64,000 nt of DNA. It comes from Verrucomicrobiota bacterium. Lineage in GTDB: Bacteria; Chlamydiota; Chlamydiia; Chlamydiales; Rhabdochlamydiaceae. A program made the position numbers and the translations under genes. Below are positions 37,858-46,209 of this stretch, piece by piece; position 1 is the stretch's first letter; each line of letters begins with the position of its first letter. The DNA lies in assembly GCA_018240065.1 (NCBI GenBank), contig JAFEGH010000007.1, positions 248,001-312,000 on the forward strand, written 5' to 3'. Under the pieces are notes generated by a model. The model saw nothing but the letters and a program-made list of their open reading frames with translations, was not told the DNA's origin and made no database searches.

Positions 37858-37888
37858 AGTTAAACTTTTAAGATGCAAGGTGGTGAAT

Positions 37889-39016
37889 ATGAGCCTTAAG
37901 TGTGGAGCGTATGCGTGCGGCCTTTTTGTTTTGACCATGACCTCGGTTTCAGCAGAGTCCGCATCCAACGAGGAGCCTCGCAAGCCCAAAGGCGTGACGA
38001 CACAGCCAACGAGGGTAATCACTCCCCCGCAAGCTCCCAAAGTTCCCCATGGCGTCAACGGCTTTGTGACCGCGGACTTCATTTACTGGAGGACAACGGT
38101 TGATAACTATCAGTATGCAGCCAGCGGCGTTGCCATTGTAGGAGACGACGGAGTCACCCCTGTTCCTCCTCACAAGCGAGGCGAGACCCCGAGCCCTGGA
38201 TTTGATTTTCAGCCTGGATTCAAAGTGGGAGCTGGGCTTAAGTTCGCTCATGATGGCTGGGACCTTTATGCGAACTACACATGGCTGAACCCGGAAACCT
38301 TCAAAGACTCCCTGTCAAGTTCGAGCGGCGATATAGTCGGCCCTGCGGACCCCTATTATGGATCACCGACGCTTTCAAAAGTCAAAGACCGCTTTCAACA
38401 GACTTTTAACGTTCTTGATCTGGAACTGGGAAGACAGTTCTTTTTAAGTAAATATCTGACCTTAAGGCCTTATTTTGGGCTTAAGTCGGCGTGGATCAAT
38501 CAGACCCAGAAGAATTTTCTCACGGTGTTTAACAACGACACCAATGGGTTGGGAGTCAATAGTTTTTCAGTGCCGAATGGCGAAACCATCACGAATCTTA
38601 TTCAAAAACAGAAGTTGGAATCCTGGGGGATTGGGATACGGGCAGGGATTGCTCCCGTCTGGTATTTCATAAAAAACTTTGGCCTCTATGGCAACCTTGC
38701 CGTATCGGGCATGTGGACTACTTTCCAAAATCACTCGAAAACGTCATTTAAAGGAACGATAACCGATCCTACGACGGGAGCTGTCTCCTCCGTCTCAGGT
38801 GTCACAGCGAATATTGGACGCTCATTTCATACCGTGACCCCGGTGATAGAACTGGGTCTTGGGCTCACTTATATGGCTTTTTTCCATCAGGACGCCTATG
38901 CCCTCACTGTCTCGGCGGGATGGGAAGAGCAAATGTGGATCGGGTTTAATGGAGGCTTTCCAGGTGGAAGCATGTCGCAGCAGGGCTTTACTTTTAAAGC
39001 GGGTTTTGAATTTTAA
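37889..39016 (+). CDS. MOMP-like outer-membrane barrel (Legionella OMP-like)
   Basis: A 375-residue exported protein with a signal peptide (MSLKCGAYACGLFVLTMTSVSA), a proline-rich linker (about 25-55) and a barrel region: FVTADFIYWRTTVDNYQYA, PGFKVGAGLKFAHDGWDLYANYTW, LDLELGRQFFLSKYLTLRPYFGLKSAW, and a terminal FTFKAGFEF. This is the pattern of the Legionella_OMP/MOMP-like porins expanded in environmental chlamydiae. The start ATG at 37889 follows AAGGTGG. It is 16 bases before the FHA-like gene, so the pair may be co-transcribed. A porin or surface-coat role is inferred. Confidence 0.8.
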   Translation: MSLKCGAYACGLFVLTMTSVSAESASNEEPRKPKGVTTQPTRVITPPQAPKVPHGVNGFVTADFIYWRTTVDNYQYAASGVAIVGDDGVTPVPPHKRGETPSPGFDFQPGFKVGAGLKFAHDGWDLYANYTWLNPETFKDSLSSSSGDIVGPADPYYGSPTLSKVKDRFQQTFNVLDLELGRQFFLSKYLTLRPYFGLKSAWINQTQKNFLTVFNNDTNGLGVNSFSVPNGETITNLIQKQKLESWGIGIRAGIAPVWYFIKNFGLYGNLAVSGMWTTFQNHSKTSFKGTITDPTTGAVSSVSGVTANIGRSFHTVTPVIELGLGLTYMAFFHQDAYALTVSAGWEEQMWIGFNGGFPGGSMSQQGFTFKAGFEF

Positions 39017-39032
39017 CCCATAGGATGGTCTC

Positions 39033-40418
39033 ATGTCTAAATTGCATTTTTGTTTGAGCTTAGCAATTGCCCTGGGGCTCATTTCTACTGGGGAAGTTCA
39101 TGCGCAGCCTCAAGGATTCCACTTGGTCGAGGGAGAGGCTAGAGCTCCTTTTGTGGACTGGGACGGCTGTCTCGTCGTCAAAGTCGGCAGAAATGCGATG
39201 ATCAACTGGGACAGCTTCTCGGTGGATAGTCACGAGAATCTCCGATTCGAGCAGGAAGACGCCGAGTCGTCGGTCATGAACTTCGTAAAGGGAGAATCCT
39301 TGAGCGCCATTCATGGGAACGTGCAATCCAATGGTAAAGTCTACCTGGCCCATCCAAACGGAGTGCGCATTGGCTCTCAAGGAGTTTTAAGCGCTCCCCA
39401 GATTATCCTGGTGGCCGAGCAAGGGAAAATCGAAGTCAACGGCGCATTGACGGCAAGCGCTCCATCAGGAATGGGAGGCAAGATCCATGTCCTGGGCAAA
39501 GAAGTGGACATCCAGGAGAGCGCTGTCATCGACGCTTCCGGCGCAGCTGGAGAAGGAGAAGTTCTCATCGGCGGAAGTTTCCAGGGACAAGACAGATCGA
39601 TTCTGCATGCCGAACGCACACAAGTCCTGGCAGGGGCTCAAATTTCTGTCGATTCTCTTGAATTTGGAAATGGAGGACGCGCCATCATTTGGTCCGATGA
39701 TTCCACCCAATTTGCAGGCCATGTCAATGCCAGAGGCGGAGTACAAGGAGGCGATGGCGGGTTTGTGGAGGTCTCCGGAAGAGAACAGCTCGCGTTCAAA
39801 GGGACTGTCACGACAATGGCGCCCAAAGGCAAAACCGGCCAGCTGCTTTTAGATCCAAGAAACGTCCTGATTACAGAAAGTGAAACGATTTATACCGGAG
39901 CTATAGTATTTTCACAGAAGCCTGGAACTGACTTCACCGTTGACATCTATAGTGTATTTGACGCTCTCAATACAACCGGCGTCTTGATTCAGGCAAATAA
40001 TAACATTACTTTGCGATCTGACTTTACCTTTGGCCCGCCGACACTCGACAGCACGCTGGTGCTTCTGGCCGGAAATTCTATATCCATGGAAGGCTCTTTT
40101 AAGATCAGGCTAGGCCCTGTAACTTTTTTTGCCTCTATCAATAATAATAAAGCCCTACCCGCCTACCGTACTTCGGGGGGACCATGCTTCTTTAAAATTT
40201 CGGATCCTGAGGCCAGCATCTCATCGACATCGGGAAATATCCTCGTCGGAGCTATTAGCGCCCTCTTTAAACCGGCTGAGGGGGCAGTCATCAAAATACA
40301 CCCGGGCTCGTTTTCAACAGAAACAGGAAAAATCACCGTCAATCCCAAGCAACCTACATTCCAGCGTGGGCCGGGGCCGCTGCCATCGGCCGGAGCCAAC
40401 TTCGAGAAAATGCCATGA
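39033..40418 (+). CDS. Short filamentous-haemagglutinin-type (TPS) exoprotein
   Basis: A 461-residue exported protein with a signal peptide (MSKLHFCLSLAIALGLISTGEVHA). Residues about 28-160 match the haemagglutination-activity (TPS) domain of TpsA exoproteins: NWDSFSVDSHENLRFEQ, IHGNVQSNGKVYLAHPNGVRIG and repeats of V.ASG/GGxI. The HPNG variant replaces the usual NPNG. Typical TpsA proteins are thousands of residues and need a TpsB porin; this one is short and no TpsB is nearby. The C-terminal half is less repetitive and ends without an anchor. It follows the MOMP-like gene by 16 bases. Secreted surface protein or degenerate adhesin is possible. Confidence 0.75.
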   Translation: MSKLHFCLSLAIALGLISTGEVHAQPQGFHLVEGEARAPFVDWDGCLVVKVGRNAMINWDSFSVDSHENLRFEQEDAESSVMNFVKGESLSAIHGNVQSNGKVYLAHPNGVRIGSQGVLSAPQIILVAEQGKIEVNGALTASAPSGMGGKIHVLGKEVDIQESAVIDASGAAGEGEVLIGGSFQGQDRSILHAERTQVLAGAQISVDSLEFGNGGRAIIWSDDSTQFAGHVNARGGVQGGDGGFVEVSGREQLAFKGTVTTMAPKGKTGQLLLDPRNVLITESETIYTGAIVFSQKPGTDFTVDIYSVFDALNTTGVLIQANNNITLRSDFTFGPPTLDSTLVLLAGNSISMEGSFKIRLGPVTFFASINNNKALPAYRTSGGPCFFKISDPEASISSTSGNILVGAISALFKPAEGAVIKIHPGSFSTETGKITVNPKQPTFQRGPGPLPSAGANFEKMP

Positions 40419-40460
40419 CATAATGTTGAATGCTAAGCGACTATTCCCATTCCAATATGG

Positions 40461-40484
40461 AGCTTTAGGTGGCCACCTAAAGCT
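40461..40484. repeat. Perfect 24-bp palindrome
   Basis: Half-site AGCTTTAGGTGG is followed directly by its exact complement, with no loop, 42 bases after the stop of the FHA-type gene. No T run follows, so it is not a standard terminator. The rest of 40419-40702 is AT-rich with no gene. A regulator-binding site, cruciform or remnant of a mobile element is possible. Confidence 0.75.
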
Positions 40485-40702
40485 GTACTGATTCCAGGTC
40501 CAGACAGTCAAAATTCATAGATAGTTCATATTATGACACTTAAGTATTCGATTTATCGAGTCGTGTGATTGCGTTTATGTTATAAAAATAATTTGAAAAT
40601 AAATTTTACGTTATTTATAATTAAATATTTATTTGAACTTAACTAAAAATTAATATATAATCTATTATGATTCTTAAAAAAAACAATAATAAAGGAAACA
40701 AT

Positions 40703-41938
40703 ATGACTGGTAAAATTTTAACATGTGACAATCAATCGACTTTAATTAAGTTCATTGAGACGCCTTCCAAAAACTCCTATCAAACAGACAAGGTTATTCG
40801 ATTAGGCTTATACCCTCTCTCTTCGCCATCTGATTTTGCTATGGACTCTATACATAGCCTCACATTTGGTAGAACAAAAACGGTCTCACTTGCAGATGCG
40901 CGCCATGTCGCCCATCTGATTTCAGAACACATTCATGCTCCCGTCGCTGTCATTAAAGAACTCGCTGTCAGCAGACTTGAAAAAAAGAGGGTTCTTGAAG
41001 TAGACCCAATCACCCATGAGGAAAGGCTAAAACCTGGGATTGAGGAAGAAGACGTCTACGTTCCAACGGCGCTTGAATTCACAAACGTAGAACACTTCCG
41101 CACTGTCATCGAATTCCTCAATCAAAACGAGTATCTTTCAACTGCAGACCGCGCTGCTCTTAATCCCTATATCAAAGAAATCGAAGATGCTGTGTATTTC
41201 AATCAGAATTTAACTGAGACCGCATCCCCCATGCAGCAAGAAGTCCTCCGCTTTATTGCTGAGCCGTATGTAGACGCAATAGTCGACCTATGTGCACAAT
41301 TGGACAACCCCGCAGCTTTTTTGGGCGAAACCACATGGGCTACTCTTCAAGAACCTCTCAGCCGGCAGGATATTGCCAGGGCCGCTCTCTATGGTTCTTG
41401 TCAAAATGGGTCGAGGATGCTCTTTCTTGAGCTTTTTTCGGGGCTTAAAGAAGAACTCGATTCCGGCGAGGCACTCAAAAAAATTTACTTTGGAGATTCA
41501 ACATTGGAATCCACTTTCATCCGCCAGGGTGCTGGCGTTCCCTGTTTAGAAGCACAGCGCGAAGTTCTCGCTGAACTGATCGAAGAGAAACTCTCTGAGA
41601 AATTTGGGCCAGAGCAGACAGAAGCGCTTCCTGACGGGACAGATCCCCTTCTCGTGAGAACTTTACGCCACCGCCTATTCTGTGATGGATATTCATTAGA
41701 TATGACTTCGCAAGATTTTTCACAAAGACCTGTCCAGATCAGGATGAATCCTTTCGGCTCGACGATCGAGGCATTGAACGGCAATTTCGGATCTCAAGAA
41801 GATTTTGGATTCATATCGCTTCACAATTGGAGCACGCCTGATGGAATGAAAATTGAAGGAGAAGCTGCAAAGACCCGCTTTAACCAGATCCGCAGCGAGG
41901 TGGAAGCTGCGCTCCCAGGCCAGGAGATCGAATCCTGA
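40703..41938 (+). CDS. Uncharacterised cytosolic or secreted protein
   Basis: I do not recognise this 411-residue protein. It has no signal peptide and no membrane segment. The sequence looks mixed alpha/beta: a hydrophilic N-terminus, a helical middle (about 110-250, acidic) and a C-terminal part with FDG/FGF patches (GNFGSQEDFGFISLHNWSTPDG). The ATG at 40703 was chosen because AAAGGAA lies 7 bases before it; an earlier ATG at 40667 has no such site. Position between surface protein genes and the kinase C gene suggests a candidate effector, which is weak inference. Confidence 0.65.
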   Translation: MTGKILTCDNQSTLIKFIETPSKNSYQTDKVIRLGLYPLSSPSDFAMDSIHSLTFGRTKTVSLADARHVAHLISEHIHAPVAVIKELAVSRLEKKRVLEVDPITHEERLKPGIEEEDVYVPTALEFTNVEHFRTVIEFLNQNEYLSTADRAALNPYIKEIEDAVYFNQNLTETASPMQQEVLRFIAEPYVDAIVDLCAQLDNPAAFLGETTWATLQEPLSRQDIARAALYGSCQNGSRMLFLELFSGLKEELDSGEALKKIYFGDSTLESTFIRQGAGVPCLEAQREVLAELIEEKLSEKFGPEQTEALPDGTDPLLVRTLRHRLFCDGYSLDMTSQDFSQRPVQIRMNPFGSTIEALNGNFGSQEDFGFISLHNWSTPDGMKIEGEAAKTRFNQIRSEVEAALPGQEIES

Positions 41939-42010
41939 AAACACCGCACAACATTTTAATGCAGTACCAGGGGCTGGAAACAGCCCCTTTTTCATGTGCA
42001 GCGATGCCGC

Positions 42011-42970
42011 TTAAGCGTTGTCCAGCTGTCCCTGCTGCTGGGTTTGAACGGATGAGCTCTTTGTGAAGGAGTGGATGCCGTAGATGACGGCAGAGAGCAG
42101 CAGCAGGATGCCGACGCATTCGAGCGCGGGTGGCAGCCTTTGATCCAAAATATAGACGAATACCAGACCGAAGATCGTTTCGAAGATATTGAGCTGGCCC
42201 ATCAGCGAGACCGGCAGCTGGAAGCTCCCTCTGTTCCAGAGGTACGTCCCCACCCATGAGCAGAGGAGGCCGAGGACAGTGCAACCGATGACGAATCGGA
42301 GAAGAGGATCGCCAAGGTGAGTGAACTTGCCCATCCCTTCGGGGTTGAAGAGGCAAAGGCCTGCTGCAAAGACGAGGGCCCAGAAGAAAGTTCCAACGCC
42401 AAGAAGCGTCGCCCAGTCATTGGAATCGACCTCTGGATTTTGCTTTAAGAAGCGCGCATTGGCCACCACATACCAGGTCCATGTTCCAAGGCAGGCAAAC
42501 CCGCAGAGGAGCCCGATAAGATGGGTGGAGACGGAAGGGCTCTCTACGATGGGGAAGTAATTGATCAAAATCAGTCCCGCCAGAATGAGAACGGAGGGCA
42601 GGATCAGGCTGCGGTTGCTGCATTCCCTCTGCTTCCAATTTCCATAGAACGCGATCGTGATCGGGCTGATCCCAAGGATGAGGGCGCAGATCGCAGGCGA
42701 TGCGTAGCGGAGCGAGAGCACCACGAAAATGTAATAGCCGAAGGAAGAGATCAGGGAATAGCCCAGAGCCTTCGTCCATATGCTCAAAGGATACCCGCTG
42801 GTCTTCATCCTTTTAGCGTTGAGGAATAACAGGCACGATGCGATTCCGTAGGCCAGATAACGGCCTGTGGCGATTTCGAGAGAGCTAAAGCCCTCCATGT
42901 ACTGAGGGATGACGAAGATCATGCCCCAGATTAAACAGGCGCCTAAGGCGCAGATGATGCCGTTGAACAT
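42011..42970 (-). CDS. EamA/DMT-family transporter
   Basis: A 319-residue inner-membrane protein with ten hydrophobic helices in two EamA repeats. The first helix GIICALGACLIWGMIFVIPQ and the mid-protein LIGLLCGFACLGTWTWYVVANA are typical. The C-terminus is short, charged and Gln-rich. DMT-family members export or exchange amino acids, nucleotide sugars or other metabolites; no substrate can be assigned. It converges with the gene ending at 41938. Confidence 0.88.
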   Translation of the reverse strand: MFNGIICALGACLIWGMIFVIPQYMEGFSSLEIATGRYLAYGIASCLLFLNAKRMKTSGYPLSIWTKALGYSLISSFGYYIFVVLSLRYASPAICALILGISPITIAFYGNWKQRECSNRSLILPSVLILAGLILINYFPIVESPSVSTHLIGLLCGFACLGTWTWYVVANARFLKQNPEVDSNDWATLLGVGTFFWALVFAAGLCLFNPEGMGKFTHLGDPLLRFVIGCTVLGLLCSWVGTYLWNRGSFQLPVSLMGQLNIFETIFGLVFVYILDQRLPPALECVGILLLLSAVIYGIHSFTKSSSVQTQQQGQLDNA

Positions 42971-43115
42971 GAATTTAAGATTTTTTGAATGAGATGCTAG
43001 ATTATATCAAATCTATCCTAATTCGGGCAGCTATTCGTTTGGAGTTGGGAGCCTTGATGTTTAGAGGGATGCGGAGCTGGAAGTAAATAATTTAATTAAT
43101 ACACGTGCTATTCAC

Positions 43116-43144
43116 TTGATTTACCCCCGCAGCCCCCTTATCCT
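43116..43144 (+). promoter_or_regulatory. Promoter of the small basic protein gene
   Basis: TTGATT (43116-43121), a 17-base spacer and TATCCT (43139-43144) lie 30 bases before the ATG at 43175. The spacer is C-rich. The fit to the housekeeping pattern is moderate. Confidence 0.45.
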
Positions 43145-43174
43145 AATTCCAAGAATCAAAAAACGGAGAGTCCA

Positions 43175-43306
43175 ATGGCAAAAAGCGCTGTAGCGGCAAG
43201 AAAGAAAAGAGCGAGAAGAGCCTCCAAAGAGATGCGCGACCAGAAAGAGCGGCGCTTCTTTTGGAAGTCGAAGGCTGCCCCAGGCAAATCCAAGCCAAAA
43301 TATTAG
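43175..43306 (+). CDS. Small highly basic protein (43 residues)
   Basis: A short gene reading MAKSAVAARKKRARRASKEM and ending in PGKSKPKY, almost a third Lys and Arg. GGAGAG precedes the ATG and a fair promoter lies upstream. Such composition fits an RNA- or DNA-binding or ribosome-associated peptide. I half recognise it as a conserved small chlamydial protein but cannot name it. A hairpin follows the stop. Confidence 0.7.
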   Translation: MAKSAVAARKKRARRASKEMRDQKERRFFWKSKAAPGKSKPKY

Positions 43307-43328
43307 GGAGGCTTGTAAAAGCCCCCCT
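43306..43328. terminator. Hairpin shared by two convergent genes
   Basis: GGGAGGCTT pairs with AAGCCCCCC, with one mismatch, around a GTAA loop. It begins at the last base of the small basic gene and ends 11 bases from the stop of the Cys-rich gene on the other strand. There is no clear T run on either side, so termination would be weak or Rho-assisted. Confidence 0.4.
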
Positions 43329-43338
43329 GTGCCAAACC

Positions 43339-43764
43339 CTACTTGGTCACGACGAACTGTTTCTTCTTTTTCGTGTGGACGTCGAATCCGTCATGATGGT
43401 GCACGATGTATTTATCGTGGTACTCCCAGTCTTTGGAGACGCTTGTAAAGCAGACTTCTCCGGCGTAATTGTACATGTATACAGTCTGCTCGCCGCCTAA
43501 ATTCAGGCTCGTGCTGGCAGCAAAGGGAGCAAATCCCCCGATCTCTGTGACGATCTGTCCGTTCTCGTATCTGGCAGTATGTTTGCAGTTTTTGCCGTCC
43601 TGGACATTGAAATAGATCTTGTTTGCTTTGATTTTCTTTCCTGAATCGAAGCAAAGGGCGCTGGTGCAGGCTTCTTTGCAGGCCTTCTCACATTTATCGG
43701 AAGCTGAGAGGGCCGCGCTGAAGCAGCAGAGAGCAAGGGAAAGATTAAACAGTTTTCGGGACAT
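43339..43764 (-). CDS. Small exported cysteine-rich protein
   Basis: A 141-residue protein with a clear signal peptide (MSRKLFNLSLALCCFSAALSA). The mature part begins SDKCEKACKEACTSALC, a cluster of four cysteines, with two more at about 60 and 105, and ends with a His/Lys-rich segment (HHHDGFDVHTKKKKQ). Disulfide cross-linking is common in chlamydial envelopes, so a periplasmic or envelope role is reasonable. GGAGGT precedes the ATG at ideal spacing. No family was recognised. Confidence 0.8.
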   Translation of the reverse strand: MSRKLFNLSLALCCFSAALSASDKCEKACKEACTSALCFDSGKKIKANKIYFNVQDGKNCKHTARYENGQIVTEIGGFAPFAASTSLNLGGEQTVYMYNYAGEVCFTSVSKDWEYHDKYIVHHHDGFDVHTKKKKQFVVTK

Positions 43765-44193
43765 GCAAGACCTCCAAATTTTGGTTAAGAAGCAATTGTC
43801 AGATTAAGCGGATTAATCGACGCAGGCTCCATTGAGAAATGTAGGATAATAATTCTGAAAACCAAAAAAGCAACACAAAATTAATTTCTTCAAGGAACCT
43901 GTCACAGCAGCTCCTGCTTGCTTTAAACTCTCCCAAACTGTAAATTCATCGCCTTCTTTTTCAATTCTATCTGATTTTAGTTAATTTGACATTGAGCCAT
44001 CGGTCAATGCAATCTTTCGTGAACCTCTCTTTGGTTTCGCGGAAGTTCTGACGCGCTATGTCAGTTTAAATTGAAAAAAATAAGACGGCTAATTTTTTAA
44101 ATTATTATTTTAATTTAAATAATCGTTTTTCGTTTCAACATTAAATCAATCTTGTTAAAATTATAACAAATTAACAACAAACTATCAGGAAAT
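43765..44193. other. AT-rich spacer before kinase C
   Basis: A 429-base spacer with no gene. Two inverted repeats are visible: ATTGAC ... GTCAAT near 43987-44010, and TTGTTA (44152-44157) with TAACAA (44163-44168), 25 bases before the kinase C start. No confident -35/-10 pair was chosen because the sequence is so AT-rich. Confidence 0.45.
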
Positions 44194-45708
44194 ATGGCAG
44201 TTCGTGCTTTAGCCACAACCAAATACACAATGTCAAGCGAGAGTTCCCAGGAGCTTCATTCAAAGGACTTTGACCCTCCCTCATTAAGCGCTCCCCGCAA
44301 AGACTCACTCGCACCTCACTATAATCCGATTTTCGGAACAACTCCCCAAATCCTTCAGTCCGCAAGCACCCTTATGCGCCTGACACTATTAGACGACGCT
44401 CTTCCAAAAAACAGGAGCCGCTCAACGGTTGTCGACCAATTGGCAAAAATCTGGTTAGAAGGCGGAAAGCAAGCCTCGATGATCATTTCAAGCGGGACGG
44501 GCAGCACCGATTTAGATAGTTTGAAAGCTTTAATGAGCGGGCAATTAAAGCAGCTTGGATCCCGCCTCACTGCGATCTATGCTGAGGAACTCGAGGCCGT
44601 AACAACTGCCGCCGAGCTGAACAAATGCGCCTTGCGGTTTTTCAAAGACACCAATTCGATCCAGATCGCTCCTTTGCAGAAATCGTTCAGAGGCGTCAAT
44701 GGACCGACCTTTCTCGTGAGCTATCCGCGCCTGGACAATCAGCTGCAGACCCCCCAACTGCATCAATACGTGGTCAAATGGACCCAATGGACCGAGCTTT
44801 GCAGCGCGCGCATCTATGATGGGTTTTCCCGCAGTTTTTCTCTCGAAGGGCCCCCTTCTACATTCATCGTCCCCAAAGCTTCAGGCATCGATTTTGAGCG
44901 TGGGGTCCACGAGATGCCCGATTGCTCTCAAACCTTACTGTCTAATGAAACAGTCGACAAATTACGGCAAAAATTCCTTGGCGTCGTCCAAGCGGTAGAT
45001 TCTAAGATCACCCCCCAAGACAACCAGATCATGCTCCTCGAAAGGATTCCCGGATCGAATCTCTTTGACTTTGCAAAAACGAAATATCAAGATCTTTCAC
45101 AAGACCAAAAAGAAAAACTCTTTACTCGGCTTGGTCGGCTGGCAATGCTGGATGTGCTGATGGGAAATACGGATAGGCTAATCCAAGTCTTTTACCATAA
45201 AGAATCTTCCTCCTACGACCTCGTTACCTACGAGTCCAACCTCGGCAACGCCATGATCGTCTGGTCCAGCGAGTTGCAATTCCCCGAACTTTTTGCCATC
45301 GACAACGGGATCGACGAAAAACTGATCCACGACCCGGAATACAAAGCAAAATACCTTGCCTTCCTGGACAATATTCTCAAAAACCCAAAGATGACAGAAC
45401 TTCTCACCGATGCCATGACAAAATCTGTCAAGAGCGCTATCAGTTTGATGGCCGAGGATGAAGACGATGATTTAGTGGAACTGAGGAAACGGCTCAAGCC
45501 CTTCGTTGCCGACCTGGAATCCTTGGGACAGTCAGCCATTGCAAACGGCATTGCTGAAATGAAAGAAAGCCTGCGCACTACGCTCATCCCTAAATGGGAC
45601 AGCGAAGATAACGCCGGCTTAATAAGCCATCTTAAATGGGCCCATCCCGAGCTGCTCGAAGCAGTGAAGGAGCGGCTTGAGACCTTCAAATCATCAGTGA
45701 GGAAATGA
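44194..45708 (+). CDS. Kinase-fold protein, actin-fragmin-kinase type, paralogue C
   Basis: A 504-residue soluble protein without signal peptide and the clearest member of the kinase-like family. Key stretches are VVKWTQWTE (candidate Lys195), LLERIPGSNLFDF (hinge, about 281-293), LAMLDVLMGNTDRL (catalytic-loop Asp327 in GNTDR), ESNLGNAMI (Asn349, Asn352) and LFAIDNGID (metal-binding Asp370). The GNxDR, NxGN and AIDN set matches actin-fragmin kinase-like domains. The N-terminal 160 residues are variable, Ser-rich at first, fitting a secretion signal. CAGGAAA precedes the ATG. The next gene starts within its stop (ATGA). An active secreted kinase is a plausible inference. Confidence 0.75.
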   Translation: MAVRALATTKYTMSSESSQELHSKDFDPPSLSAPRKDSLAPHYNPIFGTTPQILQSASTLMRLTLLDDALPKNRSRSTVVDQLAKIWLEGGKQASMIISSGTGSTDLDSLKALMSGQLKQLGSRLTAIYAEELEAVTTAAELNKCALRFFKDTNSIQIAPLQKSFRGVNGPTFLVSYPRLDNQLQTPQLHQYVVKWTQWTELCSARIYDGFSRSFSLEGPPSTFIVPKASGIDFERGVHEMPDCSQTLLSNETVDKLRQKFLGVVQAVDSKITPQDNQIMLLERIPGSNLFDFAKTKYQDLSQDQKEKLFTRLGRLAMLDVLMGNTDRLIQVFYHKESSSYDLVTYESNLGNAMIVWSSELQFPELFAIDNGIDEKLIHDPEYKAKYLAFLDNILKNPKMTELLTDAMTKSVKSAISLMAEDEDDDLVELRKRLKPFVADLESLGQSAIANGIAEMKESLRTTLIPKWDSEDNAGLISHLKWAHPELLEAVKERLETFKSSVRK

Positions 45709-46121
45709 AAATGAGTTATCAAACCAGCTTTTCACCAGCTTCTTGCTCGTTTGCTTCTTCAGCCAGCACCTACACAGGCGATGGTCGCTTTGGTCATTTT
45801 TCTCAGAGCTCCACCCAGATCGACCTCGTGACCTGGCTGAAAAGGGTGCAATACCACGCAAGCACCGGCGCTGCGGAAGACCAAAGAAGTTTAATTGACC
45901 TGGCCACCAATTTGCCAGACACTACCTATGCCACTGCAGAAGTGAGGACCGTCATTGAAAAAATTCAGCACTTCATGACGTCGAGGATTCAATACGACAA
46001 GACGCTTACACCCACTTCGTATAGAGCGCTGCGTTCTCTAATGGTCCAGCTTTCTCCGCCGACAACACACAAGCCTTCCTGCGCAAAAAAACTGACTTTC
46101 TCCGGCGGCGACGACGAATAA
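45705..46121 (+). CDS. Small protein translationally coupled to kinase C
   Basis: A 138-residue protein whose ATG overlaps the kinase C stop by 4 bases, so translation is coupled. The N-terminus is Ser/Ala/Thr-rich ([15 protein letters not shown]), the middle is helical ([26 protein letters not shown]) and the tail is acidic. No motif was recognised and no homologue follows kinase A or B in the window. It could be a partner, substrate, inhibitor or chaperone of kinase C. The coupling is the only functional clue. Confidence 0.68.
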   Translation: MKMSYQTSFSPASCSFASSASTYTGDGRFGHFSQSSTQIDLVTWLKRVQYHASTGAAEDQRSLIDLATNLPDTTYATAEVRTVIEKIQHFMTSRIQYDKTLTPTSYRALRSLMVQLSPPTTHKPSCAKKLTFSGGDDE

Positions 46122-46209
46122 GGCGTATCGACATGCGATTATAGGTTCTCCAGACGAGGTCCCCATTAATCCTGCTTTCCTGTATAGTTGCCCTCAATTA
46201 GAGGGCACG

